Assembly (NCBI RefSeq): GCF_902809845.1
Contig: NZ_CADDWI010000008.1
Location: 1,116,001-1,180,000 of the forward strand
Length of the DNA stretch: 64,000 nt
Reading direction: 5' to 3'
Origin: Chelativorans sp. Marseille-P2723
Lineage (GTDB): Bacteria > Pseudomonadota > Alphaproteobacteria > Rhizobiales > Rhizobiaceae
In this document: one piece after another, positions 18,308 through 27,276 of the stretch
Position numbering within the stretch: position 1 is the first letter of the stretch
How the letters are laid out: each line of letters starts with the position of its first letter
Position numbers and translations under genes: made by a program
The notes under the pieces: model-generated
The model's input: the letters and a program-made list of their open reading frames with translations, nothing else
Told to the model about the DNA's origin: nothing
Database searches by the model: none

Positions 18308-18732
18308 ATCACGATTCGTATAGCGACGCCTATGTGGCGGACATCTTGAATACAGTAAGGCGCATTGCTGTCGTCGGCGCATCGATCAAGCCGGAGCGGC
18401 CGAGCTTCTCGGTGATCTGCTTTCTGGTTGCAAAGGGCTATCGCGTCTTCCCCGTCAATCCGGGACATGCAGGCAAGCAGATCGCGGGCGCTCGGGTCTA
18501 TGCCTCGCTTGAGGAATTGCCAGAGCCTGTGGACATGGTGGATGTCTTTCGTAGGTCGAGCGCCGTTCCGGGCCTAACCGACGCAATCCTGGCCATGAAG
18601 CCGTTGCCGCAGGCCGTCTGGATGCAGCTTGACATTCGCGATGATGCTTCCGCCGCGAGGCTGGAAGAGAAGGGGATCAAGGTGGTCATGAACCGGTGCC
18701 CCAAGATCGAGTATGATCGGCTCTTAAGCTGA
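18304..18732 (+). CDS. CoA-binding domain protein (YccU-like)
   Basis: A 142-residue stand-alone CoA-binding Rossmann domain. The N-terminal strand-loop [15 protein letters not shown] (20-34) is the nucleotide/CoA-binding loop. [18 protein letters not shown] and [33 protein letters not shown] are family signatures. It resembles the CoA-binding part of succinyl-CoA ligases but lacks catalytic domains. The biochemical role is unknown. It overlaps the VOC gene by four bases, so the two probably form one operon. Confidence 0.88.
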   Translation: MNHDSYSDAYVADILNTVRRIAVVGASIKPERPSFSVICFLVAKGYRVFPVNPGHAGKQIAGARVYASLEELPEPVDMVDVFRRSSAVPGLTDAILAMKPLPQAVWMQLDIRDDASAARLEEKGIKVVMNRCPKIEYDRLLS

Positions 18733-18853
18733 AACCTGCCGCAAGAGCAAAGATCTTATCGTGGTAAAGTTGTCTCTGGCTCCGTGTTTTCAGATTTTCG
18801 CCACGCGCCAGCATTGATTTCTTCTCAGATGCGGATCTTTGAGATCAAATCTC

Positions 18854-18882
18854 CTTGCCGCCTGCGCAGCCGGCTGTATTGA
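18854..18882 (+). promoter_or_regulatory. Weak promoter candidate for metY
   Basis: CTTGCC (18854-18859), 17-base spacer, TATTGA (18877-18882). If used, it would leave a leader of only about 27 bases before metY, which argues against an upstream riboswitch in this gap. Confidence 0.35.
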
Positions 18883-18916
18883 TGGCACGGAATCTTGATG
18901 CCGAAGGAGGAATTCC

Positions 18917-20200
18917 ATGAACGAGCGAACGCCCGGATTCAACACGCTTGCTGTCCACGCCGGCGCCCAGCCCGATCCCGCTACAGGCTCCCGCGCGACG
19001 CCGATCCACCAGACCACCTCCTATGTCTTCAACGACGTGGAGCACGCTGCTTCGCTCTTTGGCTTGCAGGCTTTCGGCAACATCTACACCCGCATCACGA
19101 ACCCCACCCAGGCGGTGCTGGAGGAGCGGATCGCCGCGCTCGAAGGGGGCACCGCGGCCCTTGCTACGGCCTCGGGGCACGGCGCGCAACTTCTCGTCTT
19201 CCACACGATCATGCGCCCAGGTGAAAACTTCATTGCCGCCAAGAAGCTTTATGGCGGGACAATCAACCAGTTCGGCCACGCCTTCAAGAACTTCGGATGG
19301 GAAGTGCGCTGGGCAGATCCGGACGATATCGACAGCTTTGAACGTCAGATCGACGACAAAACCCGCGCCATCTTCGTCGAGAGCCTGGCTAATCCGGGCG
19401 GCACTTTCGTTGACCTGGAGAAGGTCTCCCAAGTGGCCAAGCGCCACGGGCTGCCCCTGATCGTCGACAACACCATGGCCTCGCCCTACCTGCTGCGTCC
19501 CATTGATTTTGGCGCTGACATCGTCGTGCATTCCCTTACCAAGTTCATGGGCGGCCACGGCAATTCGATCGGCGGCGCGCTGGTTGATTGCGGCACTTTC
19601 GACTGGTCGAAATCCGGCAACTATCCCATGCTGTCGGAGCCAAGAACCGAATATGCCGACATGGTCCTCCACGAGACCTTCGGGAACATCGCCTTTGCCA
19701 TTGCCGCCCGCGTGCTCGGCCTACGCGATTTCGGCCCCGCCATTTCGCCCTTCAACGCCTTCATGATCCTGACCGGCATCGAAACCCTGCCGCTACGGAT
19801 GCAGCGCCACTGCGACAACGCCCAGAAGGTGGCTGAATGGCTGAAGGACCATCCGGCTGTCGCCTGGGTCTCATATCCCGGCCTGCCGGATGATCCCAAC
19901 TATGAGTTGCACAAAAAATATGCACCCAAGGGCGCCGGCGCTGTTTTCACCTTCGGGCTGAAGGGCGGATATGACGCCGGGGTGAAGGTAGTCGAGAATG
20001 TGGATCTCTTCTCGCATTTGGCCAATATCGGCGACACGAAGTCCCTGATCATTCATCCGGCCTCCACCACGCATCGTCAGTTGTCCGACGAGCAGAAGAT
20101 CGCTGCTGGAGCCGGACCGGACGTCGTCCGCCTCTCGGTCGGCATTGAGGATGTGGATGACATCATTGCCGACCTAGAACAGGCGCTGGCGAAAATATAA
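18917..20200 (+). CDS. metY: O-acetylhomoserine aminocarboxypropyltransferase (sulfhydrylase)
   Basis: A 427-residue PLP enzyme of the Cys/Met metabolism family. It makes homocysteine (or methionine) from O-acetylhomoserine and sulfide (or methanethiol) in the cytosol. The PLP lysine is Lys209 in HSLTKFMGGHG. YTRITNPTQ (57-65), GTAALATASGHGAQ (78-91) and DNTMASPYLLRP (184-195) are typical of the MetY subgroup. The length (~427) separates it from the shorter MetZ/MetB (~390). AAGGAGG lies six bases before the ATG. It appears monocistronic. A GC hairpin with loop (20221-20246) lies after the stop but lacks a U-run. Confidence 0.93.
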   Translation: MNERTPGFNTLAVHAGAQPDPATGSRATPIHQTTSYVFNDVEHAASLFGLQAFGNIYTRITNPTQAVLEERIAALEGGTAALATASGHGAQLLVFHTIMRPGENFIAAKKLYGGTINQFGHAFKNFGWEVRWADPDDIDSFERQIDDKTRAIFVESLANPGGTFVDLEKVSQVAKRHGLPLIVDNTMASPYLLRPIDFGADIVVHSLTKFMGGHGNSIGGALVDCGTFDWSKSGNYPMLSEPRTEYADMVLHETFGNIAFAIAARVLGLRDFGPAISPFNAFMILTGIETLPLRMQRHCDNAQKVAEWLKDHPAVAWVSYPGLPDDPNYELHKKYAPKGAGAVFTFGLKGGYDAGVKVVENVDLFSHLANIGDTKSLIIHPASTTHRQLSDEQKIAAGAGPDVVRLSVGIEDVDDIIADLEQALAKI

Positions 20201-20308
20201 GCCACTCTCCATCAATCGGCGGAGCCGGGGATAAATGCCTGGCTCCACCGAAAGCAGCAACCTTACCCTTCTGTCACCCATGGCCTTGAGCTTTCCGGGA
20301 CTGGCGAA

Positions 20309-21112
20309 GTGTTTCATTTTGCATCGGCAATTTTCTGGACGCTGGCGCAGCCTGTAAACCTCGCCGCTCTGCTCATTGCATCGTCTGTTGCGGCGGGATT
20401 CTTGCAATGGCGGAAGACCGCGCTCGCCTCAGGTTGCCTGAGCGTCCTGGTCCTGTTCCTCTCCGGGTGGACAACCTTGGGGGCACTGCTTCTGCACCCG
20501 CTGGAAGAGCGTTTGCAAGGCCCTGTTCCACCGCCGGAGCGGGTGGATGGAATTGTCGTGCTGGGAGGAGGATTCGAAGGTGCGATAAACCTTGCGCGCG
20601 GTGGTTACGAGCTGAATGCCAGCGGCGACCGTTTCGTGGAGACGGCCATTCTTGCGCGCCGCTATCCGCAAGCGCGAGTGCTCGTTTCCGGTGGCTCGGG
20701 CTCGGTTTTCCTGGACGGTGAGGGCGATGCGGATACGGCGCCGCGCCTGCTTGAAGCGCTCGGCGTTGCGCCAGAGCGTATCCAGATCGAGAACAGATCC
20801 CGCGATACGTTTGAAAACGCCAGGTTCTCGCTCGCTATAGCCCGGCCACAGCCGGGGGAAACCTGGCTTCTTGTAACCTCGGCCTTTCACATGCCGCGCG
20901 CGATCTGCGTGTTCCGCAAGGCCGGATTTCCAGTGGTTGCCTGGCCCACGGATTACAAGACCTCCGGGCGCGAGCGGGCTGGCCTTGCGGAAGACAATAC
21001 GCTCGATTCCATCCGCAACGTTACTGTCGCCATGCGTGAGTGGCTCGCCCTTGCCGCATACAGGGTGAGCGGACGCAGCGACTGCATATTGCCGTCCTCC
21101 CGTACGGGGTAG
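20309..21112 (+). CDS. YdcF/ElyC family membrane protein (DUF218)
   Basis: A 267-residue protein. Two N-terminal transmembrane segments (about 5-30 and 38-60) are followed by a DUF218 domain (about 78-240). The domain includes the conserved DGIVVLGGGFEGA start, VLVSGGSG, ENRSRDTFENA and LLVTSAFHMPRA motifs. The DUF218 family includes ElyC and SanA, proteins linked to envelope integrity and undecaprenyl-linked precursor metabolism, but its chemistry is unresolved. The GTG at 20309 is the only start that keeps the full first membrane segment. It stands alone between metY and a 42-residue peptide gene. Confidence 0.85.
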   Translation: MFHFASAIFWTLAQPVNLAALLIASSVAAGFLQWRKTALASGCLSVLVLFLSGWTTLGALLLHPLEERLQGPVPPPERVDGIVVLGGGFEGAINLARGGYELNASGDRFVETAILARRYPQARVLVSGGSGSVFLDGEGDADTAPRLLEALGVAPERIQIENRSRDTFENARFSLAIARPQPGETWLLVTSAFHMPRAICVFRKAGFPVVAWPTDYKTSGRERAGLAEDNTLDSIRNVTVAMREWLALAAYRVSGRSDCILPSSRTG

Positions 21113-21337
21113 AAGAGCGCCCGGATTCTCCGCGCCGTATTCGTTGACGATTTACGACTGTCTGTAACCATCTAAGTGACTGATTTAATATTGCATATCA
21201 ACGGCTGACGGCTGCGTATGTCCAGGCCGTGCCCACGTTCCGCCCTTTTTCCGGTTGCGTTGTAACAGGGTTGAAGCTATCCGGGCCCGGCGCTGGCCGC
21301 TATAGGCTGGCGCGGTACAACGACATATAGGGATTCC

Positions 21338-21466
21338 ATGGACGACACCGTTCAGAAGTCGTGCTGGGGCGTTGCCGCTAAGGCGGCACTCGGTCTCGTC
21401 GGTATCATCCTTCTGGCCTGGCTTTTCGTTGGCAGCGACCCAGTCGCCCTCGTTGCAGCAGGCTGA
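21338..21466 (+). CDS. Small single-pass membrane protein (42 aa)
   Basis: A 42-residue reading frame (MDDTVQKSCWGVAAKAALGL...). One hydrophobic helix covers residues about 12-31 (AAKAALGLVGIILLAWLFVG), with an acidic N-terminus. AGGGA lies a few bases before the ATG, and a strong GC hairpin follows 25 bases after the stop, consistent with a self-contained transcription unit. Not recognised as a named family. Function unknown. Confidence 0.55.
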   Translation: MDDTVQKSCWGVAAKAALGLVGIILLAWLFVGSDPVALVAAG

Positions 21467-21490
21467 ACCAAATCAGTTATCGAGATCTTC

Positions 21491-21518
21491 AGGGGCGCGG
21501 CTTCAAGGCTGCGCCCCT
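21491..21518 (+). terminator. Terminator-like hairpin after the 42-residue protein gene
   Basis: An 11-bp stem (AGGGGCGCGGC / GCTGCGCCCCT, with one G-U pair) around a six-base loop, followed by TCGGCTTTC. The U-tract is poor, so efficiency is uncertain. It may also insulate sdaA. Confidence 0.55.
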
Positions 21519-21703
21519 TCGGCTTTCAGCTTTGATTGGGTGGGAACCGGCCTAAAAAGCGGGAAGCGGAATTCATCCGCTCATAAATTTTCGCTGCATG
21601 TTGAAGGGCGTCCGCTTTGGCGAGCTTGCCATTGCCTGTCCTGACGCGCATATCCGGGATGAAACACGGGCCATAAGAGCCGTTCCCGCTGCCGGAGTTG
21701 ACC

Positions 21704-23104
21704 ATGTTCCTTTCCGTATTCGACCTCTTCAAGATCGGCATCGGACCGTCAAGTTCCCATACGATGGGGCCGATGGTGGCAGCGGAACGTTTTCTGCGGG
21801 AAATTGCGGAAGGCGAGTGGCCGCGGCCCGCAGGGGCGAAAATCGCGAGGCTCGCGGTCAGCCTGCATGGCTCCCTTGCCTTTACCGGAATCGGGCACGC
21901 CACCGACCGGGCGGTGATACTTGGGTTGCAGGGGCTGACACCGCTCACCGTCGATCCGGACGCGGCTGATGCCGTTCTGGAGCGAATCAGGCGCACCCGC
22001 CTGCTTTCGCCGCCTGGCCATGGAGAATACGATTTCGATCCCGATAGCGACCTCGTCCTGGACAGGAAGACGCCGCTTCCTGGTCACGCGAACGGCATGG
22101 CATTCAACGCCTTTGACGCAGAGGATCGGCTCCTTTTACGGCGGCTCTACTATTCCATAGGGGGCGGCTTCGTCGTCTCGGAAGAGGAATTGCAGGCGCG
22201 AAAGGAGACGAAGGGGCCAGCGGTCGACCGCAACGTGCCCTATCCGTTTGCCAATGCAGGCGAGATGCTCGCGCAGGCAGGATCGAGCGGCCTTTCAATT
22301 GCCGAGATGAAAAGAGCCAATGAACTTTATTATTGCAGCGGCGAGGATCTTGATGCCGGCCTGGACCGGATCTGGCAGGCGATGCTGGGCTGTATCGAGC
22401 GCGGGCTGACTCAGGAGGGCATATTACCGGGGGGCCTCAATATCCGGCGCCGCGCGAGCGGCCTGCATAAAAAGCTTGAGGAAGAATGGCGAAGCAACCG
22501 GCCAAACCCGCTTGCGGCAAATGACTGGCTCTCCGTCTATGCCATGGCCGTGAATGAGGAAAATGCTGCTGGTGGGCGTGTCGTCACCGCTCCTACCAAT
22601 GGAGCTGCGGGTGTCGTGCCTGCTGTTCTGCGCTATTGGCAGCGTTTCCACCCCGACGCGGATGCGAAGGGAGTGCATGACTTTCTCCTGACTGCGGCTG
22701 CGATCGGCGGCATCATCAAGCACAATGCTTCCATCTCCGGCGCCGAAGTTGGCTGTCAGGGCGAGGTGGGGTCTGCCTCGGCGATGGCGGCTGCGGGCCT
22801 TGCGGCGGTAATGGGCGGCACGCCGGAGCAAGTGGAGAATGCCGCCGAGATCGCGCTGGAACATCATCTCGGTATGACTTGCGATCCGGTGGCGGGGCTC
22901 GTCCAGGTGCCATGCATCGAGCGTAATGCCCTGGGGGCGGTGAAAGCGGTGACGGCGGCTTCGCTCGCGGTAAAGGGGGACGGCAAGCACTTTGTTTCAC
23001 TCGATGCTGCCGTCGAGACTATGCGTCAGACCGGCCTCGACATGAACGAGCGCTACAAGGAGACGAGCCTCGGGGGGCTTGCAGTCAATGTGGTGGAGTG
23101 CTGA
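21704..23104 (+). CDS. sdaA: L-serine ammonia-lyase, iron-sulfur type, single chain
   Basis: A 466-residue L-serine dehydratase converting serine to pyruvate and ammonia with a [4Fe-4S] cluster. The N-terminal beta domain begins [20 protein letters not shown], a family hallmark. The alpha domain carries the three cluster cysteines in [16 protein letters not shown] and VPCIERN. Alpha and beta domains are fused, as in most proteobacteria. I chose ATG 21704 over a TTG six bases upstream because GGAG lies at 21694-21697. The next gene follows within 60 bases. Confidence 0.95.
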   Translation: MFLSVFDLFKIGIGPSSSHTMGPMVAAERFLREIAEGEWPRPAGAKIARLAVSLHGSLAFTGIGHATDRAVILGLQGLTPLTVDPDAADAVLERIRRTRLLSPPGHGEYDFDPDSDLVLDRKTPLPGHANGMAFNAFDAEDRLLLRRLYYSIGGGFVVSEEELQARKETKGPAVDRNVPYPFANAGEMLAQAGSSGLSIAEMKRANELYYCSGEDLDAGLDRIWQAMLGCIERGLTQEGILPGGLNIRRRASGLHKKLEEEWRSNRPNPLAANDWLSVYAMAVNEENAAGGRVVTAPTNGAAGVVPAVLRYWQRFHPDADAKGVHDFLLTAAAIGGIIKHNASISGAEVGCQGEVGSASAMAAAGLAAVMGGTPEQVENAAEIALEHHLGMTCDPVAGLVQVPCIERNALGAVKAVTAASLAVKGDGKHFVSLDAAVETMRQTGLDMNERYKETSLGGLAVNVVEC

Positions 23105-23163
23105 GTGTTGTGCAAGGCGATGCTTGCATTGACCCGGAAGCCGATCTTCCAAACGGTGCGGCC

Positions 23164-23598
23164 ATGACGCTCCATCTGATAAAGTTGTGCGTTGGTTGTG
23201 GAAGCCCTGACGAACTTCAGGAATGGATAAAAAGTCGCCTCGATGAAAAGCGCAGACGAGGCGAACCCGCGGAGCACCTTCACACCACGCGGATGACTCC
23301 AAAGAGAACGGGGGAACTCACCAGGGGAGGCTCCTTATACTGGGTGATCCGCGGTTCGGTGCAATGCCGTCAACGGCTACTTGAAATTCGCCCTTTCACC
23401 GATGCTGAAGGCATTTCGCGCTGCCATCTGGTGCTTGAACCGGTGCTGATCTGTACGGAATGGCAGCCACGGCGGCCTTTCCAGGGGTGGCGGTATCTGA
23501 AGGCGGAAGACGCCCCGCCCGACCTGGAAGCCAATTCAGATACCTCTGAGTTGCCGAACCATCTGCGCTGTAAGCTGACTGAACTCGGCCTGCTTTAG
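23164..23598 (+). CDS. DUF1489 family protein
   Basis: A 144-residue protein matching DUF1489, an alphaproteobacterial family of unknown function. The start MTLHLIKLCVGCGS and the central segment LHTTRMTPKRTGELTRGGSLYWVIRG are typical, as is CHLVLEPVLICTEWQPRRPFQGWRYL. The basic, tryptophan-rich core suggests a nucleic-acid or protein-binding role, but this is inference. ATG 23164 is used because the frame upstream overlaps sdaA and lacks similarity. The VWA gene follows 38 bases later. Confidence 0.85.
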   Translation: MTLHLIKLCVGCGSPDELQEWIKSRLDEKRRRGEPAEHLHTTRMTPKRTGELTRGGSLYWVIRGSVQCRQRLLEIRPFTDAEGISRCHLVLEPVLICTEWQPRRPFQGWRYLKAEDAPPDLEANSDTSELPNHLRCKLTELGLL

Positions 23599-23636
23599 CC
23601 CTTGCCAGCAGGCATTCTGAGGCACATCTTCTCAGC

Positions 23637-24368
23637 ATGAACGAGAGGAAGGCCCCGGTCGAAACCGGGAGGAAAGCAGAGGTCTCCACCCCACGTGCGG
23701 ATAGAAGCGCGATCGATGCCTTTGTGCGACAGGCCAGAGCTCTGGCCGTCTCCGGAAAAAAGGAGGGACGGGTCATTCTCGCTCTTGATGCGACGATGAG
23801 CCGGCAGCCGACCTGGGATCTTGCTTGCGAGATCCAGGCGCAGATGTTCGATGCCGTCGGCAGGGCAGGAACCCTCAATGTGCAACTCGTTTATTATCGC
23901 GGGTTCGGAGAGTGTGCCGCCTCGCGCTTCGTATCCGATACGGCAGCGCTGAAGCGGCTGATGTCGCGGATCGATTGCCGCGGCGGCCGCACGCAGATCG
24001 GCAAGGTTCTCTCCCACGCGCTGAAGGAGAATGGACGCGGCAAGGTGAACGCGCTTATCTTCATCGGTGACGCGATGGAGGAGAACGTGGATGAGTTGGC
24101 TGCACGCGCCGGAGAACTTGGCTTGAAGGGTGTGCCGGTCTTCCTCTTTCAGGAAGGCTCTGATCCGGCGGCAACCAGCGCATTCAAGGAGATTGCCCGG
24201 CTGTCCCGAGGTGCGTGGTTCCGCTTCGACCAAAATTCCGCTGATACCCTGGCAAAGCTGCTGGGATCTATCGCCGTATTTGCAACAGGCGGGTTGACTG
24301 CGCTGGAGGCGCGGGGACGTCCGGAAGATCGACTCATGATAGAGCATCTGAACCGCCGCAAGCCATGA
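23637..24368 (+). CDS. von Willebrand factor A domain protein
   Basis: A 243-residue soluble protein. The first ~45 residues are basic and probably flexible. They are followed by a single VWA fold beginning EGRVILALDATMSRQ (about 43-57). The metal-ion-dependent adhesion site reads D-A-T-M-S instead of the canonical D-x-S-x-S. The downstream Thr in GGRTQIG and Asp in FIGDAMEEN complete it, so metal binding is likely. No signal peptide or membrane segment is visible. The stop overlaps the start of the membrane J-domain gene by four bases (ATGA), so the two proteins are made together and may interact. Confidence 0.8.
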   Translation: MNERKAPVETGRKAEVSTPRADRSAIDAFVRQARALAVSGKKEGRVILALDATMSRQPTWDLACEIQAQMFDAVGRAGTLNVQLVYYRGFGECAASRFVSDTAALKRLMSRIDCRGGRTQIGKVLSHALKENGRGKVNALIFIGDAMEENVDELAARAGELGLKGVPVFLFQEGSDPAATSAFKEIARLSRGAWFRFDQNSADTLAKLLGSIAVFATGGLTALEARGRPEDRLMIEHLNRRKP

Positions 24369-25060
24369 CGGTGCCCTTCGCATTCTTTGCGATTCTTCTT
24401 GTTGCGGCGCTTGCCACGTTTGCCCTCACGCGGGCAAGCCCGGCTCGCGTGGCTTCCGCGATCCGTCTTGCCGGTCCGATCGTGCTGGGGATTGCCGGTA
24501 TAGTGATGCTCTTCGCAGGCAGGGCAGGGCTTGGCGGAATGCTGCTTTCAGGAGCGGCTGCCTGGTTCGGTTCGAGCCGGATGCGTTTGGGCTCGCGTCC
24601 CTCGCCAGGTTACAAGTCCAGCGTCCGTTCCGCCGCCCTGGAGATGCAACTAGACCACGACACGGGAGCGCTCGAAGGGGTGGTGCTGGCTGGGCGTCAT
24701 GAGGGGCGCAGATTGAGCGCGATGAGCCTTGAGGATCTGCTATCCCTGCGAACCGAGCTGGCAGGGGACGAAGAAAGCCTCCAGCTACTGGAAACGTATC
24801 TTGACAGCCGGTTCGCCGCCTGGCGCGAAAACCTGAACGCGGACCAGAACCGCCGGCAGAGAGGCTCGCCAGGCTCGAGCCGCATGACCAAGGAGGAGGC
24901 TTACGAGATCCTTGGTCTTGAAGCCGGTGCGTCTGCGGCGGAAATCCGAAAGGCGCACCGCCGTCTGATGCAACGCCTCCATCCGGACATGGGTGGCTCC
25001 GCCTTTCTTGCGGCTCGCATCAACGAAGCACGGGACGTTCTGCTGTCGGAACATCAGTAG
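24365..25060 (+). CDS. Membrane-anchored C-terminal J-domain protein (DjlA/TIM14-like)
   Basis: A 231-residue co-chaperone candidate. Two or three N-terminal transmembrane segments (about 5-22, 35-52, 55-69) are followed by a cytosolic linker with a Ser/Arg-rich patch. The C-terminal J domain spans 174-231: EAYEILGLEAGASAAEIRKA, then the diagnostic HPD at 206-208. J domains stimulate DnaK ATPase; the C-terminal placement behind membrane helices resembles mitochondrial TIM14. The partner chaperone is not in the window. It is translationally coupled to the VWA gene and converges with dacA. Confidence 0.85.
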   Translation: MTVPFAFFAILLVAALATFALTRASPARVASAIRLAGPIVLGIAGIVMLFAGRAGLGGMLLSGAAAWFGSSRMRLGSRPSPGYKSSVRSAALEMQLDHDTGALEGVVLAGRHEGRRLSAMSLEDLLSLRTELAGDEESLQLLETYLDSRFAAWRENLNADQNRRQRGSPGSSRMTKEEAYEILGLEAGASAAEIRKAHRRLMQRLHPDMGGSAFLAARINEARDVLLSEHQ

Positions 25061-25075
25061 CACCCTCTACGGACG

Positions 25076-26440
25076 TCAGTTCTGAACAGCGTAGCAGTCG
25101 ACGTTTTTCCGCTTCAGGGAAGTGCAGGCATCCCAGGCTGCTGTCTTGCTCTCGAAGCCGCCGAAGCGAGCCCGGTAGTAGGTCTTGCCTTTCAGCACGA
25201 AGACTTCGGTAAAGGGTGTGGCATCAGCCAGCAGGGACGAAGCTTGCTCAGCGGTATGGGAAAGCACTTTGCGGGCGTCCTCCTCCGTCGGCGCGGAGGC
25301 TACCTGAATGACCCAACCCTTTACCGGAGTGGAAGCGGTCTTGAGTTCGTCGAGATCGCCGCCGGAAACGATGGCTTCGGCCAGCGCTGCCTTGACGGGC
25401 GTTGGTGCTTGCTCCGCGTAGGCAGTGACCGGTACCTCCGGCTTCTCCTGGGGCAGCGGAGCCCGGCCAGGCAGGACGACGCCGGCTTTCCGGCTCGCAG
25501 CAGATGCTATGACCGGTGTGACGGTGGTCCCCTTCGCCACCAGAAGCTTTTCGCTGCCAGTGGAAGCATTGGGCAGGGTACGCTTGATTAGGTCGGCCAT
25601 GTGTGCGTCGCGGCTGCGGGCCGTCCTGCCGCCCATGACCACGGCAACGATCGAGCGCCCGCCGGTGGAAACCGACGTCACGAGGTTGAAGCCGGAAGCC
25701 CGGATATAGCCGGTCTTGATGCCATCAACGCCTTTCACGCTTCCCAGCAGATTGTTGTGGGTGTTGATGCGACGGCCGGCGAAGGTGAAGGAACGGGTCG
25801 AAAAGTAGTCGTAGTACTGGGGGAAGTGCTCGCGCAATGCGATGCCGAGCCGCGCCATATCACGGGCGGTCGTCTTCTGCTCGCTGTTCGGCAGGCCGTG
25901 AGCATTGCGGAACGTTGTGGAATTCATTCCGAGCTGTCGTGCCTTGGCTGTCATCATCCTGGCGAAGTTTTCTTCCGATCCACCGATGAATTCGGCCACA
26001 GCCGTAGAAACGTCATTTGCCGAGCGCGTGACGAGCGCCTTGATAGCCTGGTCCAAGGTGATGCTGCCGCCTGCCTTTACGCCGAGCTTCGTCGGCGGCT
26101 CCGAAGCCGCCTTGCGTGAGAAGGTCACAGGCGTGTTCTTGTTGATGCGACCCGAAGACATCGCCTCGAAGACCATATAGAGGGTCATCATCTTGGTGAG
26201 GGATGCCGGATAGCGCGGAGCATCGGCGCTGTCTTCATAAAGCACCTTCCCCGTCTTGGCATCGATGACGATCCCTGCATATTTCGGGTTTGCCGCGGCT
26301 GGAGCTGCCGCGATCCCGGCGAGAGTTGCTGCCATGATAGCCGTCATGGCAAGCTTGAGAATTTTACTGGTTGGCCTTCTCAAAGCCGCAAACGCCTGAC
26401 GCACAACGGAACCCTTTTCGCTCAAAGCCACTTCTTCCAC
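25076..26440 (-). CDS. dacA: D-alanyl-D-alanine carboxypeptidase with SPOR domain (PBP5/6 family)
   Basis: A 454-residue serine peptidase that removes the terminal D-Ala of peptidoglycan stem peptides. A signal/anchor segment spans about 27-50. The active site is Ser80-Leu-Thr-Lys83, with SAN in TRSANDVS and the KTG box in GIKTGYI. The last ~80 residues (KGWVIQVASAP... YRARFGGF) form a SPOR domain that binds denuded glycan at the division site. The GTG start at 26440 has AAGGAG at long spacing. A second GTG at 26404 with GGG closer by is an alternative and would still keep the signal segment. It diverges from clpS. Confidence 0.93.
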   Translation of the reverse strand: MEEVALSEKGSVVRQAFAALRRPTSKILKLAMTAIMAATLAGIAAAPAAANPKYAGIVIDAKTGKVLYEDSADAPRYPASLTKMMTLYMVFEAMSSGRINKNTPVTFSRKAASEPPTKLGVKAGGSITLDQAIKALVTRSANDVSTAVAEFIGGSEENFARMMTAKARQLGMNSTTFRNAHGLPNSEQKTTARDMARLGIALREHFPQYYDYFSTRSFTFAGRRINTHNNLLGSVKGVDGIKTGYIRASGFNLVTSVSTGGRSIVAVVMGGRTARSRDAHMADLIKRTLPNASTGSEKLLVAKGTTVTPVIASAASRKAGVVLPGRAPLPQEKPEVPVTAYAEQAPTPVKAALAEAIVSGGDLDELKTASTPVKGWVIQVASAPTEEDARKVLSHTAEQASSLLADATPFTEVFVLKGKTYYRARFGGFESKTAAWDACTSLKRKNVDCYAVQN

Positions 26441-26917
26441 GCGTAAGCGCAGACTCCTTTTTGCGACGCTACGAGCGGTGCCGTTACCAATTCGTTAGGG
26501 TTTGGGTTTTCTTGACGGAAAAAGTCGAAGGCAAGGTTCATTTTAGGCTCATTTTATCTTTTTGGTTGTCCGGGAGCTTCTGCCTGAACACGGCAGGTTG
26601 TTATTCGCGATTATTGTTCAACTGTGGACATTGCGTGGCATGCGCTCAAAAAACGCACCTTTGAAAAAGCGGCTGCGCCTTCTACATAAGGAACACACGG
26701 GCCTGCTCAGGTCGGACCGGTCAGATTGGCCCGGGTTGGGGTGACGGCGATTGCGGCCAGGCGGCAGATGGGCGCTCCCCAGAAAATTGACGAGAAGGGT
26801 GACGCAATCCGTATTGTCACTACGCCAGAAGGGCTTAAAATTGTCGTTCGAGCACCTACATGCAGCAGCCAGGATGGGTGCGGCGAGATGGGACGAAGGA
26901 CGATCGGCGAGAACAAG
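26441..26917. other. Divergent regulatory interval between dacA and clpS
   Basis: No gene is supported in these ~480 bases. A clpS promoter candidate is at 26659-26687. The remaining sequence after it would be a leader of about 220 bases, in frame with clpS for part of its length but without family similarity. Confidence 0.5.
26659..26687 (+). promoter_or_regulatory. Candidate promoter of clpS-clpA
   Basis: CTTTGA (26659-26664), 17-base spacer, CTACAT (26682-26687). A good -10 and a fair -35 for a rhizobial housekeeping promoter. It implies a ~220-base leader. Confidence 0.5.
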
Positions 26918-27268
26918 ATGTCAAGTGACGCTTTGCGGATGAGCCGTAGCGGCGATGAGGGCAACGGCACTGGGCGCGGCACTGCGGTCATCACGCGCAC
27001 TCGAACGAAGACCAAGAAGCCAAGTCTTTACCGCGTGCTGCTATTGAATGACGACTATACGCCAATGGAGTTCGTCATTCACGTACTGGAGCGTTTCTTC
27101 CAGAAGGACCGTGAAGCAGCGACGCGGATCATGCTGCATGTACACAATCACGGCGTCGGCGAATGCGGCGTCTACACATTCGAGGTGGCCGAGACAAAAG
27201 TATCTCAGGTCATGGATTTTGCCCGTCAGCATCAGCATCCGCTGCAATGCGTGATGGAGAAGAAATGA
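26918..27268 (+). CDS. clpS: ATP-dependent Clp protease adaptor ClpS
   Basis: A 116-residue N-degron adaptor that hands proteins with bulky hydrophobic N-terminal residues to ClpAP. The pocket motif [20 protein letters not shown] and the [19 protein letters not shown] segment are fully conserved. The N-terminal ~25 residues are the flexible tail that threads into ClpA. ATG 26918 gives the usual family length. An in-frame ATG at 26888 and one at 26939 are alternatives. It is followed eight bases later by clpA, the standard clpS-clpA operon. Confidence 0.95.
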   Translation: MSSDALRMSRSGDEGNGTGRGTAVITRTRTKTKKPSLYRVLLLNDDYTPMEFVIHVLERFFQKDREAATRIMLHVHNHGVGECGVYTFEVAETKVSQVMDFARQHQHPLQCVMEKK

Positions 27269-27276
27269 GGTAATGG

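Noticed and set aside
17519-18382. N-terminal extension of rplM to 445 residues
   Set aside because: The extension is antisense to the VOC gene and crosses the strong rplM promoter; L13 starts at 17518.
18733-18916. SAM-II riboswitch before metY
   Set aside because: SAM-II elements often precede met genes in this group, but the characteristic GATTT and GCTAAA pseudoknot segments are absent, and a promoter candidate leaves too little leader.
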